Assembly: GCA_021083345.1 (NCBI GenBank)
Contig: JAJGRE010000002.1
Location: forward strand, 62,001 to 126,000
Direction of reading: 5' to 3'
DNA: 64,000 bases
DNA from: Calditrichales bacterium MX18-03
GTDB taxonomy: Bacteria > Bacillota > Clostridia > Lutisporales > Lutisporaceae
Shown here: one piece after another, positions 16,832-24,829 of the stretch
How the letters are laid out: every line of letters starts with the position of its first letter
How positions within the stretch are numbered: the stretch's first letter is position 1
Made by a program: the position numbers and the translations under genes
The notes under the pieces: generated by a model
What the model was told of the DNA's origin: nothing
What the model saw: the letters and a program-made list of their open reading frames with translations, nothing else
Databases searched by the model: none

Positions 16832-18317
16832 CACTCTTCCAGATCCTCCGCTCCAATACACTCTTGTTCTTGATGCTGTCTGCCCCAAGCTTTACAGTGC
16901 CTTCTCTCAATGGATCCCCATTCTCATATTTCCGGATATCGCTCCGCTTGACAAGATAGCCTGTAATACGCACCAATTCAGAATCTGCCGTATTCAGGGC
17001 AAATATCAGGATCCCGTTTTTCATGGCGCCGTTGATTATTTTCAGGACACCGCCGGTATTCTTTTTTGCCGTACTGTCAAAATTGTAAATGTCGCTGACA
17101 CCTGTATCAAAATAGCCTTGCAGTGAACCCTGCAACCTTATTTGCTCAAACAGACCGGGCTCCATTCCGGCTTTGATCCGCACGCCTGCTGTTACGTCCA
17201 GATCGCTATCGATACCCGATTGGGCATGAAACCCAATTTTCCCGCCTGTTCCATCGCAGTACGCACCGGTCTGGCCTTTTACCAGTTCTCTCGCCCTTCT
17301 AACGATTGCATCCGCCATATCATCCGCCGGGCGGTCATGTCCCATCCTGAGTCCGTCGGACAGCAATTCCACCGCCTCATACAATCCGAAAACGCCGGCC
17401 ATGGATGTAAAGCGTGAGAGTTGGATCAGTCCCTCCCTTACCAAGAAGGAGCTTTGGAAGAAGCCGGACGCTTCAACTAAAAACCTGGCCCTTGCATTGA
17501 TGATATCGCAAAGGGATGCGATGGCATCCGGCAGGACAGCATCCATAAAGGCCTGATAGCCGCCGGCCAGCCCTGCTGCAGCCTTTAAGTCAAGGCGCAC
17601 CAGCGTATGGCTGCCCCCGCCGATGTTCAACGAATTGTAGCAGCTGGCTATCCCGTAATTCTCACCCAGCAAGGCCAACATAGCGCTGTGATTGATAAAG
17701 TAAGGCTTCCCGACTTCAAGCGCTGTTGCAACAGCAAGCCTTGCAAAATCTGCCGGTGTTTCTTCGGAATACTTCATAGAAATATTGGGAACCGCTTTCC
17801 TGAGCTCAGCCTCCAGCTTCAGAATCAGGCGCCCGGCCTTGGTATCCCTTGGTCCTATATTCATATGCACAAAAGCATCCGGCATTACTCTGTCAATATG
17901 GGTCAGGTATAGTCTCAAAAGCTTTTCTGCTTCCTGCCCGTTTACCGTGTCCATATAAGGCTCCAGCAGCTCGTCAGCCTGTCCCAGATATACCGGATAG
18001 CCTGTGATGGACGGCACATATCTGTAAATAATCAGCAAAGCATTAACAGCCTCGTACAAATCCTCCGGCGGCTTTATGCCCAGGTACTCACTGCCATTCT
18101 TCATGAATCTCAGGTAATCAGGCAATATATATCTCGGTCTGTACGGTGCATGCCCTTCAAATATATCGCAAATAATCCTCTTATCCAGGTACTCCTTCGA
18201 TCTTTCATTGATTCCGACATAGGGCAGCATATTCTCCGCTTCGTATGCCAGCTGTCCTCTTTTCTGATGAAACTCAAGCCTTGTATCCTGGATTATGCCC
18301 TTTATACGCTCCGTCAT
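16815..18317 (-). CDS. yjjI: YjjI-family glycyl radical enzyme
   Basis: A 500-residue protein behind GGGGTGATAGA. GIASCYNSLNIGGGSHTL places a candidate catalytic cysteine at Cys226, and VRITGYLVKRSDI near the C-terminus places the radical glycine at about Gly453. Both positions and the length fit the E. coli YjjI family (about 516 residues), which is shorter than pyruvate formate-lyase. The reaction is unknown in the family. The activase gene overlaps its 3' end. Glycyl radicals are oxygen-labile, so the pair fits an anaerobe. Confidence 0.9.
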   Translation of the reverse strand: MTERIKGIIQDTRLEFHQKRGQLAYEAENMLPYVGINERSKEYLDKRIICDIFEGHAPYRPRYILPDYLRFMKNGSEYLGIKPPEDLYEAVNALLIIYRYVPSITGYPVYLGQADELLEPYMDTVNGQEAEKLLRLYLTHIDRVMPDAFVHMNIGPRDTKAGRLILKLEAELRKAVPNISMKYSEETPADFARLAVATALEVGKPYFINHSAMLALLGENYGIASCYNSLNIGGGSHTLVRLDLKAAAGLAGGYQAFMDAVLPDAIASLCDIINARARFLVEASGFFQSSFLVREGLIQLSRFTSMAGVFGLYEAVELLSDGLRMGHDRPADDMADAIVRRARELVKGQTGAYCDGTGGKIGFHAQSGIDSDLDVTAGVRIKAGMEPGLFEQIRLQGSLQGYFDTGVSDIYNFDSTAKKNTGGVLKIINGAMKNGILIFALNTADSELVRITGYLVKRSDIRKYENGDPLREGTVKLGADSIKNKSVLERRIWKSDEGCC

Positions 18318-18399
18318 TCTATCACCCCACTTATATTATAATCCATTCTCATCCAATACACTATAGGGTTCCTGTAGGATTTTCGGAGGCTTCCGGCTT

Positions 18400-18437
18400 A
18401 TAGCAAAGCAGCAGGCGAAGGCCTGCTGCTTTGCTAT
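18400..18437 (-). terminator. Long perfect hairpin at the end of the cyanophycin operon
   Basis: A 16-bp perfect stem, TAGCAAAGCAGCAGGC/GCCTGCTGCTTTGCTA, with loop GAAG. It contains the stop codon of the last small gene. No T-run follows on either strand, so it may stabilise the mRNA 3' end rather than act as a classical terminator. Confidence 0.55.
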
Positions 18438-18628
18438 CTCATATCCGATTCTTCTCCTATTGTCGGGTACCTTTCCTCTGTCGTATTGATCCCACCCAGG
18501 GGATCGATTTCATGCTTGTAAAGAATAGGATACTCCGTCTCGACATCGGTGATTTTTTCCAAAGAATCGATATCCTCTGCATTCCTGAATTTCTCTTTCC
18601 TAAGGCTCTTTACTGTATGATCCGCCAT
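18434..18628 (-). CDS. Small acidic protein at the end of the cyanophycin operon
   Basis: Sixty-four residues from the ATG that follows GAGAGGTGGCAAGC. It begins MADHTVKSLRKEKFRNAEDI and is rich in Asp, Glu and Lys with no hydrophobic segment, so it should be cytosolic. It starts 29 bases after the cphA stop on the same strand. I do not recognise a family. Context suggests a role linked to cyanophycin or simple co-transcription. Confidence 0.6.
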   Translation of the reverse strand: MADHTVKSLRKEKFRNAEDIDSLEKITDVETEYPILYKHEIDPLGGINTTEERYPTIGEESDMR

Positions 18629-18657
18629 GCTTGCCACCTCTCTTCCAATCCACCGGA

Positions 18658-21285
18658 TTATGCGATCACCGGCTGGATACTGCCCAAATCTGCTTTGAGC
18701 CTTTCTATGACGTCGATAAGCGGCTTGTATTCCTCATAGTACACAATGACGATATCACCTTTATCCGCGCTTAGAATTGCTTTTTCAAGGGCCTTTTCTT
18801 CCAAAAGCTCAATATGGATTTCTGATGCTTTTATCTTCCCTTTCCTGCAGCCTTGCTCCAGCAATGCAGCGATTTCACCGGATTTTCTGCCTCTTCTATC
18901 CTTATCCTCTTTGATATAGACTCTGTCAAAGACCTCACCGCAAAGTTCCCCTACCTTGACGGTGCTGGAATCGGTCCTGTCACCGGGTGTACCGATAACA
19001 CCGATCAGTTTTCTCAGTTTCATCTTCTGCAGCGCCTCCAGCGTCACCTTGTAACCGTCAATATTATGTCCGTAATCCAGTATGACGGTGATACCATTGA
19101 CTTCAAACCGGTTGAAGCGGCCAGGATTGTCAGAGGCACTGGAGCTGAATAACTTGAGGCCTCTCCCAATCTCCTCCGCCGGTATGCCGAGGCCGATGCA
19201 GCCGGCTGCAGCAGCCAGGCTGTTGTAGATGTTATGCTGCAGAATACCATCCAGCGTTGCCGGTATATCCGAAATTGCCGCTATCTTTTCCTGCTTGCCG
19301 CCTCTTAAGACATAAATATGTGTTTCGTCGCTATATACCACTGTCCCGCCTTCCGCAGCATGCCGCCGGATGATCTCATTGTCTCTAAAGGATGAAAAAA
19401 AGATTGTCCTTGCTTTTACGTTTTCTTCCATCCCCACGCAGTACGGATCATCTGCGTTCAATACGGCAAACCCATTCCCTTTCACAGCTTCCACTACCAG
19501 GGACTTTACATAAGCCAGATCCTCCAGCGTTTCAATACCGTCTATGCCCAGATGGTCCTCGGTGATATTTGTTACGATCCCTACATCGGCAAGGTCATAG
19601 CCCAACCCACGTGATATCAGACCGCCTCTGGCCGTTTCCAGCACGGCGCAGTCAACCCGCTTGTCTGTCAGCACTGTTCTGGCACTGATTGCACCGGTGT
19701 TGTCTCCTGTCCTGATCAATTGATTGTCTAAATAGATGCCGCTGGTCGTGGTCATCCCGACCTGATAACCTATCTGCTTCAGTATATTGCTGATCATTCT
19801 GACTGTTGTTGTTTTTCCGTTGGTACCGGTTACCGAAACGATTGGAATGGTTCCTGTCCCGCCTTCCGGAAACAGCATATCGACAATGGCGCCTGCTGCA
19901 TTGCGGGCCTTCCCCTTGTAAGGATAATGGTGCATCCTGATTCCTGGGGCAGCATTGACTTCGATGACAGCTCCCCCGGTTTCGGTCAGCGGCTTTGATA
20001 TATCTATCGAACAAATATCAATGCCGGCTACATCGAGGCCAATGACCTGAGCTGCCAGAACGGCCAGCTGCCTGTTTCTTTCATGGATCACATCCGTCAT
20101 ATCGATAGCTACCCCGCCGGTACTTAAATTATCATTTTCTCTAAGATAAATGATTTCCTTGTTATGGGGAACATATTGGAGACTCAGATCCTGTCTTTTC
20201 AAGAACCGCTCCGATACTTTGTCGATGGTGATCTTTGTAAGGGGCTTGGCATGGCCTTCCCCTCTCAGTGGATTGCTGTTCTCTCGATCCACCAGCTCCT
20301 GGATGGTGCTGTGTCCATCCCCTTCCACAAAAGCGGATATCCTCTGAGAGACGGCGGCAACTTTTCCATCCACCACCAATACGCGGTAATAATTGCCTTT
20401 GATATATTTTTCCACCATCACCGTTTCTTCAAATTCCCGTGCTATCTCATAGGCATCCAATACCTCCTGAGGGTTCTTCAGATTGACTGAGACGCCTTTA
20501 CCCTGATTGCAGGAATTGGGCTTGACAACAACGGGATAACCCAGCTTTTCACTGTACGCCAAAGCTTCCTGAACATTCTTCACAATTCTGCCCTGGGGTA
20601 CGGGTATGCCGTACTCCGATAGGATTTCTTTGGTCAGATCCTTATTGCAGGCCGTATCCACTGCGATGCAGCTTGCGTTTTCCGTAAGCGTCGCCTGTAT
20701 CCTTTTCTGCTTTTTTCCGTAGCCCAGCTGTAGGAGACTGCTGCGGTCAATCCTCAGGATCGGTATGCCTCTCTTTTTTGCCTCTTCCACAATCGCAGCA
20801 GTACTGGGACCAAAGTCGGTTTCAGCACACAGCTTTTTGATCTGTTCTATACGCTCTTCCACAGAAAAACGCTTTCCGTCCAGCAAGGCTGTAATCAGTT
20901 CTACTGCCAGTTTGCCGGACTCAAGGCCTGCAAACTCGTTTCTGTAAGCATATATGATGTTGTAATGCCCCTTTTCACTCGCTTTCCTAGCTTTCCCATA
21001 GCTCAGGTCATAGCCCAGCATGCTTTGGAGTTCCAGAGCTACATGCTCTATGACATGGGCCAGGTAGGTTCCCTCCTTAAGCCGTTCTGCAAACCCGCCT
21101 GCATATCCTGTGGAGCACTGGTGCTTCATGAGCCCCGGCAGCAAATTCGTGAGTCCATTACTGAATCCCGGCAGCTCAGAGGTGGGTATGTCATCATAAA
21201 TTCCCAGGTCCACCACGATTTTCACCACCGGCTTGTGACTGTAAATGCTTCTGCCTTGATATGCATGACTACTGACAATGTCCAC
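18658..21285 (-). CDS. cphA: Cyanophycin synthetase
   Basis: An 875-residue enzyme starting at GTG after GGGAGGAAGACAA. It polymerises Asp and Arg into the storage polymer multi-L-arginyl-poly-L-aspartate using ATP. Residues 1-160 form the N-terminal domain. Residues about 215-470 form the ATP-grasp domain (GYPVVVKPNSCNQGKGVSV, AAPGIRMHHYP). From about 480 a Mur-ligase-like half carries VSVTGTNGKTTTVRM and TNITEDHLG. Length and domain order match cyanobacterial CphA. It lies 66 bases after cphB, so synthesis and breakdown genes form one unit. Confidence 0.97.
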   Translation of the reverse strand: MDIVSSHAYQGRSIYSHKPVVKIVVDLGIYDDIPTSELPGFSNGLTNLLPGLMKHQCSTGYAGGFAERLKEGTYLAHVIEHVALELQSMLGYDLSYGKARKASEKGHYNIIYAYRNEFAGLESGKLAVELITALLDGKRFSVEERIEQIKKLCAETDFGPSTAAIVEEAKKRGIPILRIDRSSLLQLGYGKKQKRIQATLTENASCIAVDTACNKDLTKEILSEYGIPVPQGRIVKNVQEALAYSEKLGYPVVVKPNSCNQGKGVSVNLKNPQEVLDAYEIAREFEETVMVEKYIKGNYYRVLVVDGKVAAVSQRISAFVEGDGHSTIQELVDRENSNPLRGEGHAKPLTKITIDKVSERFLKRQDLSLQYVPHNKEIIYLRENDNLSTGGVAIDMTDVIHERNRQLAVLAAQVIGLDVAGIDICSIDISKPLTETGGAVIEVNAAPGIRMHHYPYKGKARNAAGAIVDMLFPEGGTGTIPIVSVTGTNGKTTTVRMISNILKQIGYQVGMTTTSGIYLDNQLIRTGDNTGAISARTVLTDKRVDCAVLETARGGLISRGLGYDLADVGIVTNITEDHLGIDGIETLEDLAYVKSLVVEAVKGNGFAVLNADDPYCVGMEENVKARTIFFSSFRDNEIIRRHAAEGGTVVYSDETHIYVLRGGKQEKIAAISDIPATLDGILQHNIYNSLAAAAGCIGLGIPAEEIGRGLKLFSSSASDNPGRFNRFEVNGITVILDYGHNIDGYKVTLEALQKMKLRKLIGVIGTPGDRTDSSTVKVGELCGEVFDRVYIKEDKDRRGRKSGEIAALLEQGCRKGKIKASEIHIELLEEKALEKAILSADKGDIVIVYYEEYKPLIDVIERLKADLGSIQPVIA

Positions 21286-21351
21286 TTGTCTTCCTCCCTG
21301 TAAATTTGTAATCTATGCGTTGTTAAGAAATGCAGTTTATGACGTCATTTC

Positions 21352-22161
21352 TTATTCCTTTATTATTTCCACTTTGTTTGACAGATTAAACCCATAACCT
21401 TTTGGCAGAATGTGTATTTTTACGTTGGTTATGGCAAGCGGATCATCGGGGTGCTGTTCTGAAATGTTGGTATAGTTGATATAACGTCCATCCACCACTG
21501 TTACGACACCGGAACCTTCGACAAAAAATTCCAGTTCTGGATTGACCACCATTGCCGTATCTTCATCGATTCCGATTCCTAAAATATTCGGATTCTGTGC
21601 GACTGCTGCCAGAAGCCTGCCGATCCTGCCCCGCTGGTTAAAGTGCTGGTCGATGATAACGCCGTCCAGCAAGGCCATACCGGGAGCCATTTTCAGAGTA
21701 CATTTCCTCGGTGCCTCCTCATCTTTGCCTTCCACCACCATCACCTCACTCATCATGGATGCACCGGCACTTGTTCCTGCAATGACCTTCCCGGACTGAT
21801 AGGCTGCATGAACGGCGTGGTGCACTTTGGTACCGCCCAGAATACTGGTGATCCGCAACTGATCGCCGCCCACAAAAAAGATACAGCTTGCACTTTCCAG
21901 CGTTTGAAGGATTTTCTCGTCATCCGCTGCCGGCCTGTCGGCAATATAAACAGCTTCTACATGGGCTGCACCCAATGTTTTAAAAAGGCGGACATATTGC
22001 TGGCCTGCTTCCTTGGGACTTGCTGTAGCCGTTGTAACCAGAACCACTGAAGCTTTTTCACCGCCTGAAAGAGCCAGCACCTTCTTTAGAATTGTCTTGT
22101 CCGTCTGTTTGTCTTCTGCTCCCCCAATGATAATAAGGCTGCCTTTTTTTGTATCGGCCAT
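21352..22161 (-). CDS. cphB: Cyanophycinase
   Basis: A 269-residue serine exopeptidase (S51 family) that releases beta-Asp-Arg dipeptides from cyanophycin. IIGGAEDK opens the protein, FVGGDQLRITS follows, and GTSAGASMMSEVM holds the nucleophilic serine. DGVIIDQHFNQRGRIGRLL and GIGIDEDTAMVV complete the signature. It is the first gene of the cphB-cphA unit. A separate isoaspartyl dipeptidase would be needed to finish degradation and is not in this window. Confidence 0.96.
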   Translation of the reverse strand: MADTKKGSLIIIGGAEDKQTDKTILKKVLALSGGEKASVVLVTTATASPKEAGQQYVRLFKTLGAAHVEAVYIADRPAADDEKILQTLESASCIFFVGGDQLRITSILGGTKVHHAVHAAYQSGKVIAGTSAGASMMSEVMVVEGKDEEAPRKCTLKMAPGMALLDGVIIDQHFNQRGRIGRLLAAVAQNPNILGIGIDEDTAMVVNPELEFFVEGSGVVTVVDGRYINYTNISEQHPDDPLAITNVKIHILPKGYGFNLSNKVEIIKE

Positions 22162-22278
22162 GTCATACTCCTTTCATAAATTGTTTCTTGACTTAATATT
22201 CCAAAAAAAACGCTTATCATGTATAAAAGCGCCTATGATATGCATTCTTCCATTCCGGCGCATTCTGATGCATTGCCC

Positions 22279-22308
22279 TGAATATTTGGCCTGTTTTGAT
22301 GGATACTA
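22279..22308 (+). promoter_or_regulatory. Sigma-G-like forespore promoter of sspH
   Basis: TGAATA at 22279-22284, a 17-base spacer and GATACTA at 22302-22308 match the sigma-G consensus TGHATA...CATAMTA at all but one position. It lies 45 bases before the SASP start. Confidence 0.65.
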
Positions 22309-22352
22309 ATATAGAGTTTCAGGGACAAATCTGTTTCTAAGGAGATGCGCAT

Positions 22353-22529
22353 ATGGATTTTGAGAGAGCGGATCAGATCATTCATTCCAAGGGCATAGTT
22401 GAAGTCTGGTATCGTAACGACCCGGTATGGCTGGAAAGCTTACAGACCGATCATCGGACTGTACATGTCAAAAATCTGAACACACGTGAGACAATGAACA
22501 TACCGTTGTCGGAACTGCAGGAAAAATAG
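22353..22529 (+). CDS. sspH: H-type small acid-soluble spore protein
   Basis: Fifty-eight residues, behind AAGGAGATGCGCAT. The sequence begins MDFERADQIIHSKGIVEVWY and ends NIPLSELQEK. It matches the SspH family pattern: the VWY...PVWLESL segment and the acidic (V/I)PLSEL end. SASPs are made in the forespore and loaded into the spore. A sigma-G-type promoter sits upstream, which supports the assignment independently. It is divergent from cphB. Confidence 0.9.
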   Translation: MDFERADQIIHSKGIVEVWYRNDPVWLESLQTDHRTVHVKNLNTRETMNIPLSELQEK

Positions 22530-22542
22530 CGCAAAATTAGAT

Positions 22543-22582
22543 GGCGGAAGGCCTGAGGTTATCTTGCCTCCGGCCTTCCGCC
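22543..22582 (+). terminator. Terminator after sspH
   Basis: Stem GGCGGAAGGCC/GGCCTTCCGCC, 14 bases past the stop; the following T-tract is weak. Confidence 0.6.
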
Positions 22583-22640
22583 GTTATTCATATGAAATGC
22601 TCGTTTTTTCATTTGGAATGTAGTATTTTGTCATTTCATG

Positions 22641-22669
22641 CAATTCATGTTTTAGAAACAACAGTTCAT
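22641..22669 (+). promoter_or_regulatory. Putative LytTR (AgrA) direct-repeat operator
   Basis: CAATTCAT at 22641 and CAGTTCAT at 22662 form a direct repeat with a 21-base period, about two helical turns. The downstream copy ends 10 bases before the agrB -35. This geometry is typical of AgrA-type LytTR binding sites; the assignment is inference from spacing and position. Confidence 0.45.
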
Positions 22670-22679
22670 ATAAAGAACA

Positions 22680-22708
22680 TTGAACCGGTAATTTTTCTTA
22701 ACTATAAT
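22680..22708 (+). promoter_or_regulatory. agrBD promoter
   Basis: TTGAAC at 22680-22685, a 17-base spacer and a perfect TATAAT at 22703-22708, about 43 bases before the agrB start. Confidence 0.75.
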
Positions 22709-22751
22709 TTAAGTAGACAAGCCTCTTAATATGAATTGGGGAGGTGCGGTA

Positions 22752-23408
22752 TTGGAGTTTCCTGAAAGGTTGAGTGAAAGGCTTACCCGCATCATTGCGG
22801 AGAATGTGGATGGCTTTTCTGAGGAAAAGCTGGCCGAAATCAACTATGGCATCGCCGTTTTCATTACAAACAGCTACAAGATTATATTAATGTTTCTAAT
22901 GGCGATGGTTGCTGGAGTCTTTAAACACTTTCTCCTGACCTTTCTATGTTTCGGTACCCTGAGAACTTTTGCCGCCGGTATCCATGCAAAGCGCGAGTGG
23001 ACATGCCTGCCCGTAAGCATTATCATTTATTTCGGAATGGTTTATGCCAGCCTCCATCTGAAGCTTAACACAGTACTAACCAGCATCATATTCTTGTTTT
23101 GTTTTGTCGTCATGCTGCGCTATGCACCTGCTGATACGGAAGAAAGGCCCATAGTCAGCAAAAAGCTGAGGGCCCTGCTTAAGCGCTTGTCATGCATAAT
23201 CACGACTTTATTCTACCTTTTGACTGTCCATAATTCTGGAACGCCGGTTTCTTTGATCTTGACATTCAGCACCGTTATGGAATGTATTTTAATTTTACCG
23301 GCAACATACAGGCTTGTAAGAAGCCCATACGATAACGGTAAAATAATAAATGGAAGGGAGAGTCAGAATCATGAAAAGAGCGTTGAAGCCTATTCTGTTA
23401 CTCATTAG
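22752..23408 (+). CDS. agrB: AgrB, autoinducer-peptide processing membrane protease
   Basis: About 218 residues from a TTG 7 bases after GGGAGG; the upstream ATG at 22731 has no ribosome binding site. AgrB cuts the AgrD propeptide and closes the ring. LRTFAAGIHAKREWTC contains the catalytic His78 and Cys85, seven residues apart as in the family. About five to six hydrophobic segments place it in the membrane. Its 3' end overlaps agrD by 38 bases. The position usually Gly-Gly before the histidine is Ala-Gly here. Confidence 0.93.
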   Translation: MEFPERLSERLTRIIAENVDGFSEEKLAEINYGIAVFITNSYKIILMFLMAMVAGVFKHFLLTFLCFGTLRTFAAGIHAKREWTCLPVSIIIYFGMVYASLHLKLNTVLTSIIFLFCFVVMLRYAPADTEERPIVSKKLRALLKRLSCIITTLFYLLTVHNSGTPVSLILTFSTVMECILILPATYRLVRSPYDNGKIINGRESQNHEKSVEAYSVTH

Positions 23409-23508
23409 CTCACTGGCACTCTTTATTGCGGGTGTCTCTACAATGGCCAGCTTTATGTGGGTATTCAGAGAGCCTAAAATACCAGAATCCCTCATAAAGA
23501 GAGACTAA
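23371..23508 (+). CDS. agrD: AgrD, cyclic lactone autoinducer propeptide
   Basis: Forty-five residues behind GGAAGGGAG, overlapping agrB. The parts fit AgrD: an amphipathic/hydrophobic leader (MKRALKPILLLISSLALF), a core around TMASFMWVF, and the acidic recognition tail REPKIPESLIKRD with the P-x-x-P-x-x-L pattern. There is no cysteine anywhere in the peptide. The position where the thiolactone Cys normally sits appears to be Ser27, so the signal would be a lactone, or the ring may close from Ser23. The mature ends are not known. Confidence 0.85.
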   Translation: MKRALKPILLLISSLALFIAGVSTMASFMWVFREPKIPESLIKRD

Positions 23509-23537
23509 AAAATAAGAGCACCTGCTCTTATTTTTTT
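23508..23537 (+). terminator. Bidirectional terminator between agrD and agrC
   Basis: Stem AAAAATAAGAGCA/TGCTCTTATTTTT with a 2-base loop. It serves the convergent agrBD and agrAC units and overlaps the end of agrC. Confidence 0.88.
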
Positions 23538-24829
23538 ATAACCAGCTCTTGTATGAACCGACTATTTTCGACTATTGTATTTTGAAGCACATTATTGTAT
23601 TTTGTCAGCAGTGATTTTGTAATTGAAAGCCCGAATCCTCTTTCATTACCCCTTGTAGAGTATCCTTTCTCATAAATCCGGTTTACATCCAAGCTGCCTT
23701 CATATCCGTTTTCAATCCTTATGGTCAGATAACCGTTCTCATCCAAGAAACCGACAGATAACTTCCTATCAGTTGTCATTTGTACTGCCTCTATAGCATT
23801 GTCCAGGTAGTTGCCGAGTATCTCACATAGATCAGACAGCTTCATTCCGACACTGTGAACCTCATTGGGTACAGCAACTTCAAGGCGGATGCCCAAGGCT
23901 TCCGCCTTGGCAATCTTGTTCCACAGCAATCCGAAGACCGAGTAGACTTTAATTTTTTGCAATGCCAGGAGGATATTCTGATCCACCCTTACAGCCTCGT
24001 CCATAATCTCGCCGAAATATACCTCCAGACCATGCCAATCTTTTTCCCGAATATAACCGTAAATACTGTAAATGGTGTTGGCATGACTGTGCTTAAGACG
24101 CCTGAAGTCATTTACTAGATAATCTATGGTCTTGATATAATCCTGCTGCTGGTCGTACTGCTGCTCCTTTATTGCCAATTCGCTATTTATAAAGTTCATA
24201 TAGAGGCTGACAATAAAATAAATCCAGATTGCTATCGTGTAATATAATAGAAGCTTACTTGAAATAACATCGACATACTGGGCAAACAAAGAAATATTGA
24301 TGACAATAACCACAAAGGTAAGAAGCATGTAAAACGTCGTCCTATAGCTCATCTGCTTTTTATAGTGATGTGCCATTTCTCTTGTCTGCATGATAAACCT
24401 CAGAAGAAATATGATGCCGATTTGGGTACCATAGATAATGATGTCCGAAATAACAGAGAGGAACATGTTGTTCTTGATCTGTGTAATCGAATAGTCATAT
24501 TGCTTAACCAGAAGGAGCCCTACCGTCATATCCCCGATTGCCAGGATGATACCGAAAAGGATGCTGCATATAATGCTCCTGACCAAGCTTTGCTTCAGAA
24601 TAAAGTATGCAAAAGCTATCAGAATAGCCAGGGATATGAAGGTTCTAAATGCAAGGTTTAAAAACCGGTCAAGATACAATAGCAGTTCCAGAACTATTCC
24701 TGTCGCAGCAATGTAAGGGAAGATAATGCGTTTGTCGGTTTTTACCGAGTATAATACCTGAATAAAGCTGACATAGATAAAGACAGCAACGATATTGATA
24801 AACAACTTATAAACTATCAGCATGTTCAT
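23528..24829 (-). CDS. agrC: AgrC-like sensor histidine kinase
   Basis: A 433-residue protein. Residues 1-215 contain about six to seven transmembrane helices that should detect the AgrD-derived peptide. The kinase core has RRLKHSHANTIYSIYGY with the phospho-acceptor histidine, the N-box GNYLDNAIEA, and ERGFGLSITKSLL for ATP binding (GHKL type). This is the AgrC/HPK10 architecture. Its start overlaps the end of the response-regulator gene by 23 bases. It is convergent with agrBD rather than downstream of them as in Staphylococcus. Confidence 0.9.
   Translation of the reverse strand: MNMLIVYKLFINIVAVFIYVSFIQVLYSVKTDKRIIFPYIAATGIVLELLLYLDRFLNLAFRTFISLAILIAFAYFILKQSLVRSIICSILFGIILAIGDMTVGLLLVKQYDYSITQIKNNMFLSVISDIIIYGTQIGIIFLLRFIMQTREMAHHYKKQMSYRTTFYMLLTFVVIVINISLFAQYVDVISSKLLLYYTIAIWIYFIVSLYMNFINSELAIKEQQYDQQQDYIKTIDYLVNDFRRLKHSHANTIYSIYGYIREKDWHGLEVYFGEIMDEAVRVDQNILLALQKIKVYSVFGLLWNKIAKAEALGIRLEVAVPNEVHSVGMKLSDLCEILGNYLDNAIEAVQMTTDRKLSVGFLDENGYLTIRIENGYEGSLDVNRIYEKGYSTRGNERGFGLSITKSLLTKYNNVLQNTIVENSRFIQELVIKK

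Noticed and set aside
18150-18341. Plus-strand ORF over the YjjI start
   Set aside because: Antisense of a well-supported gene, with no start signal.
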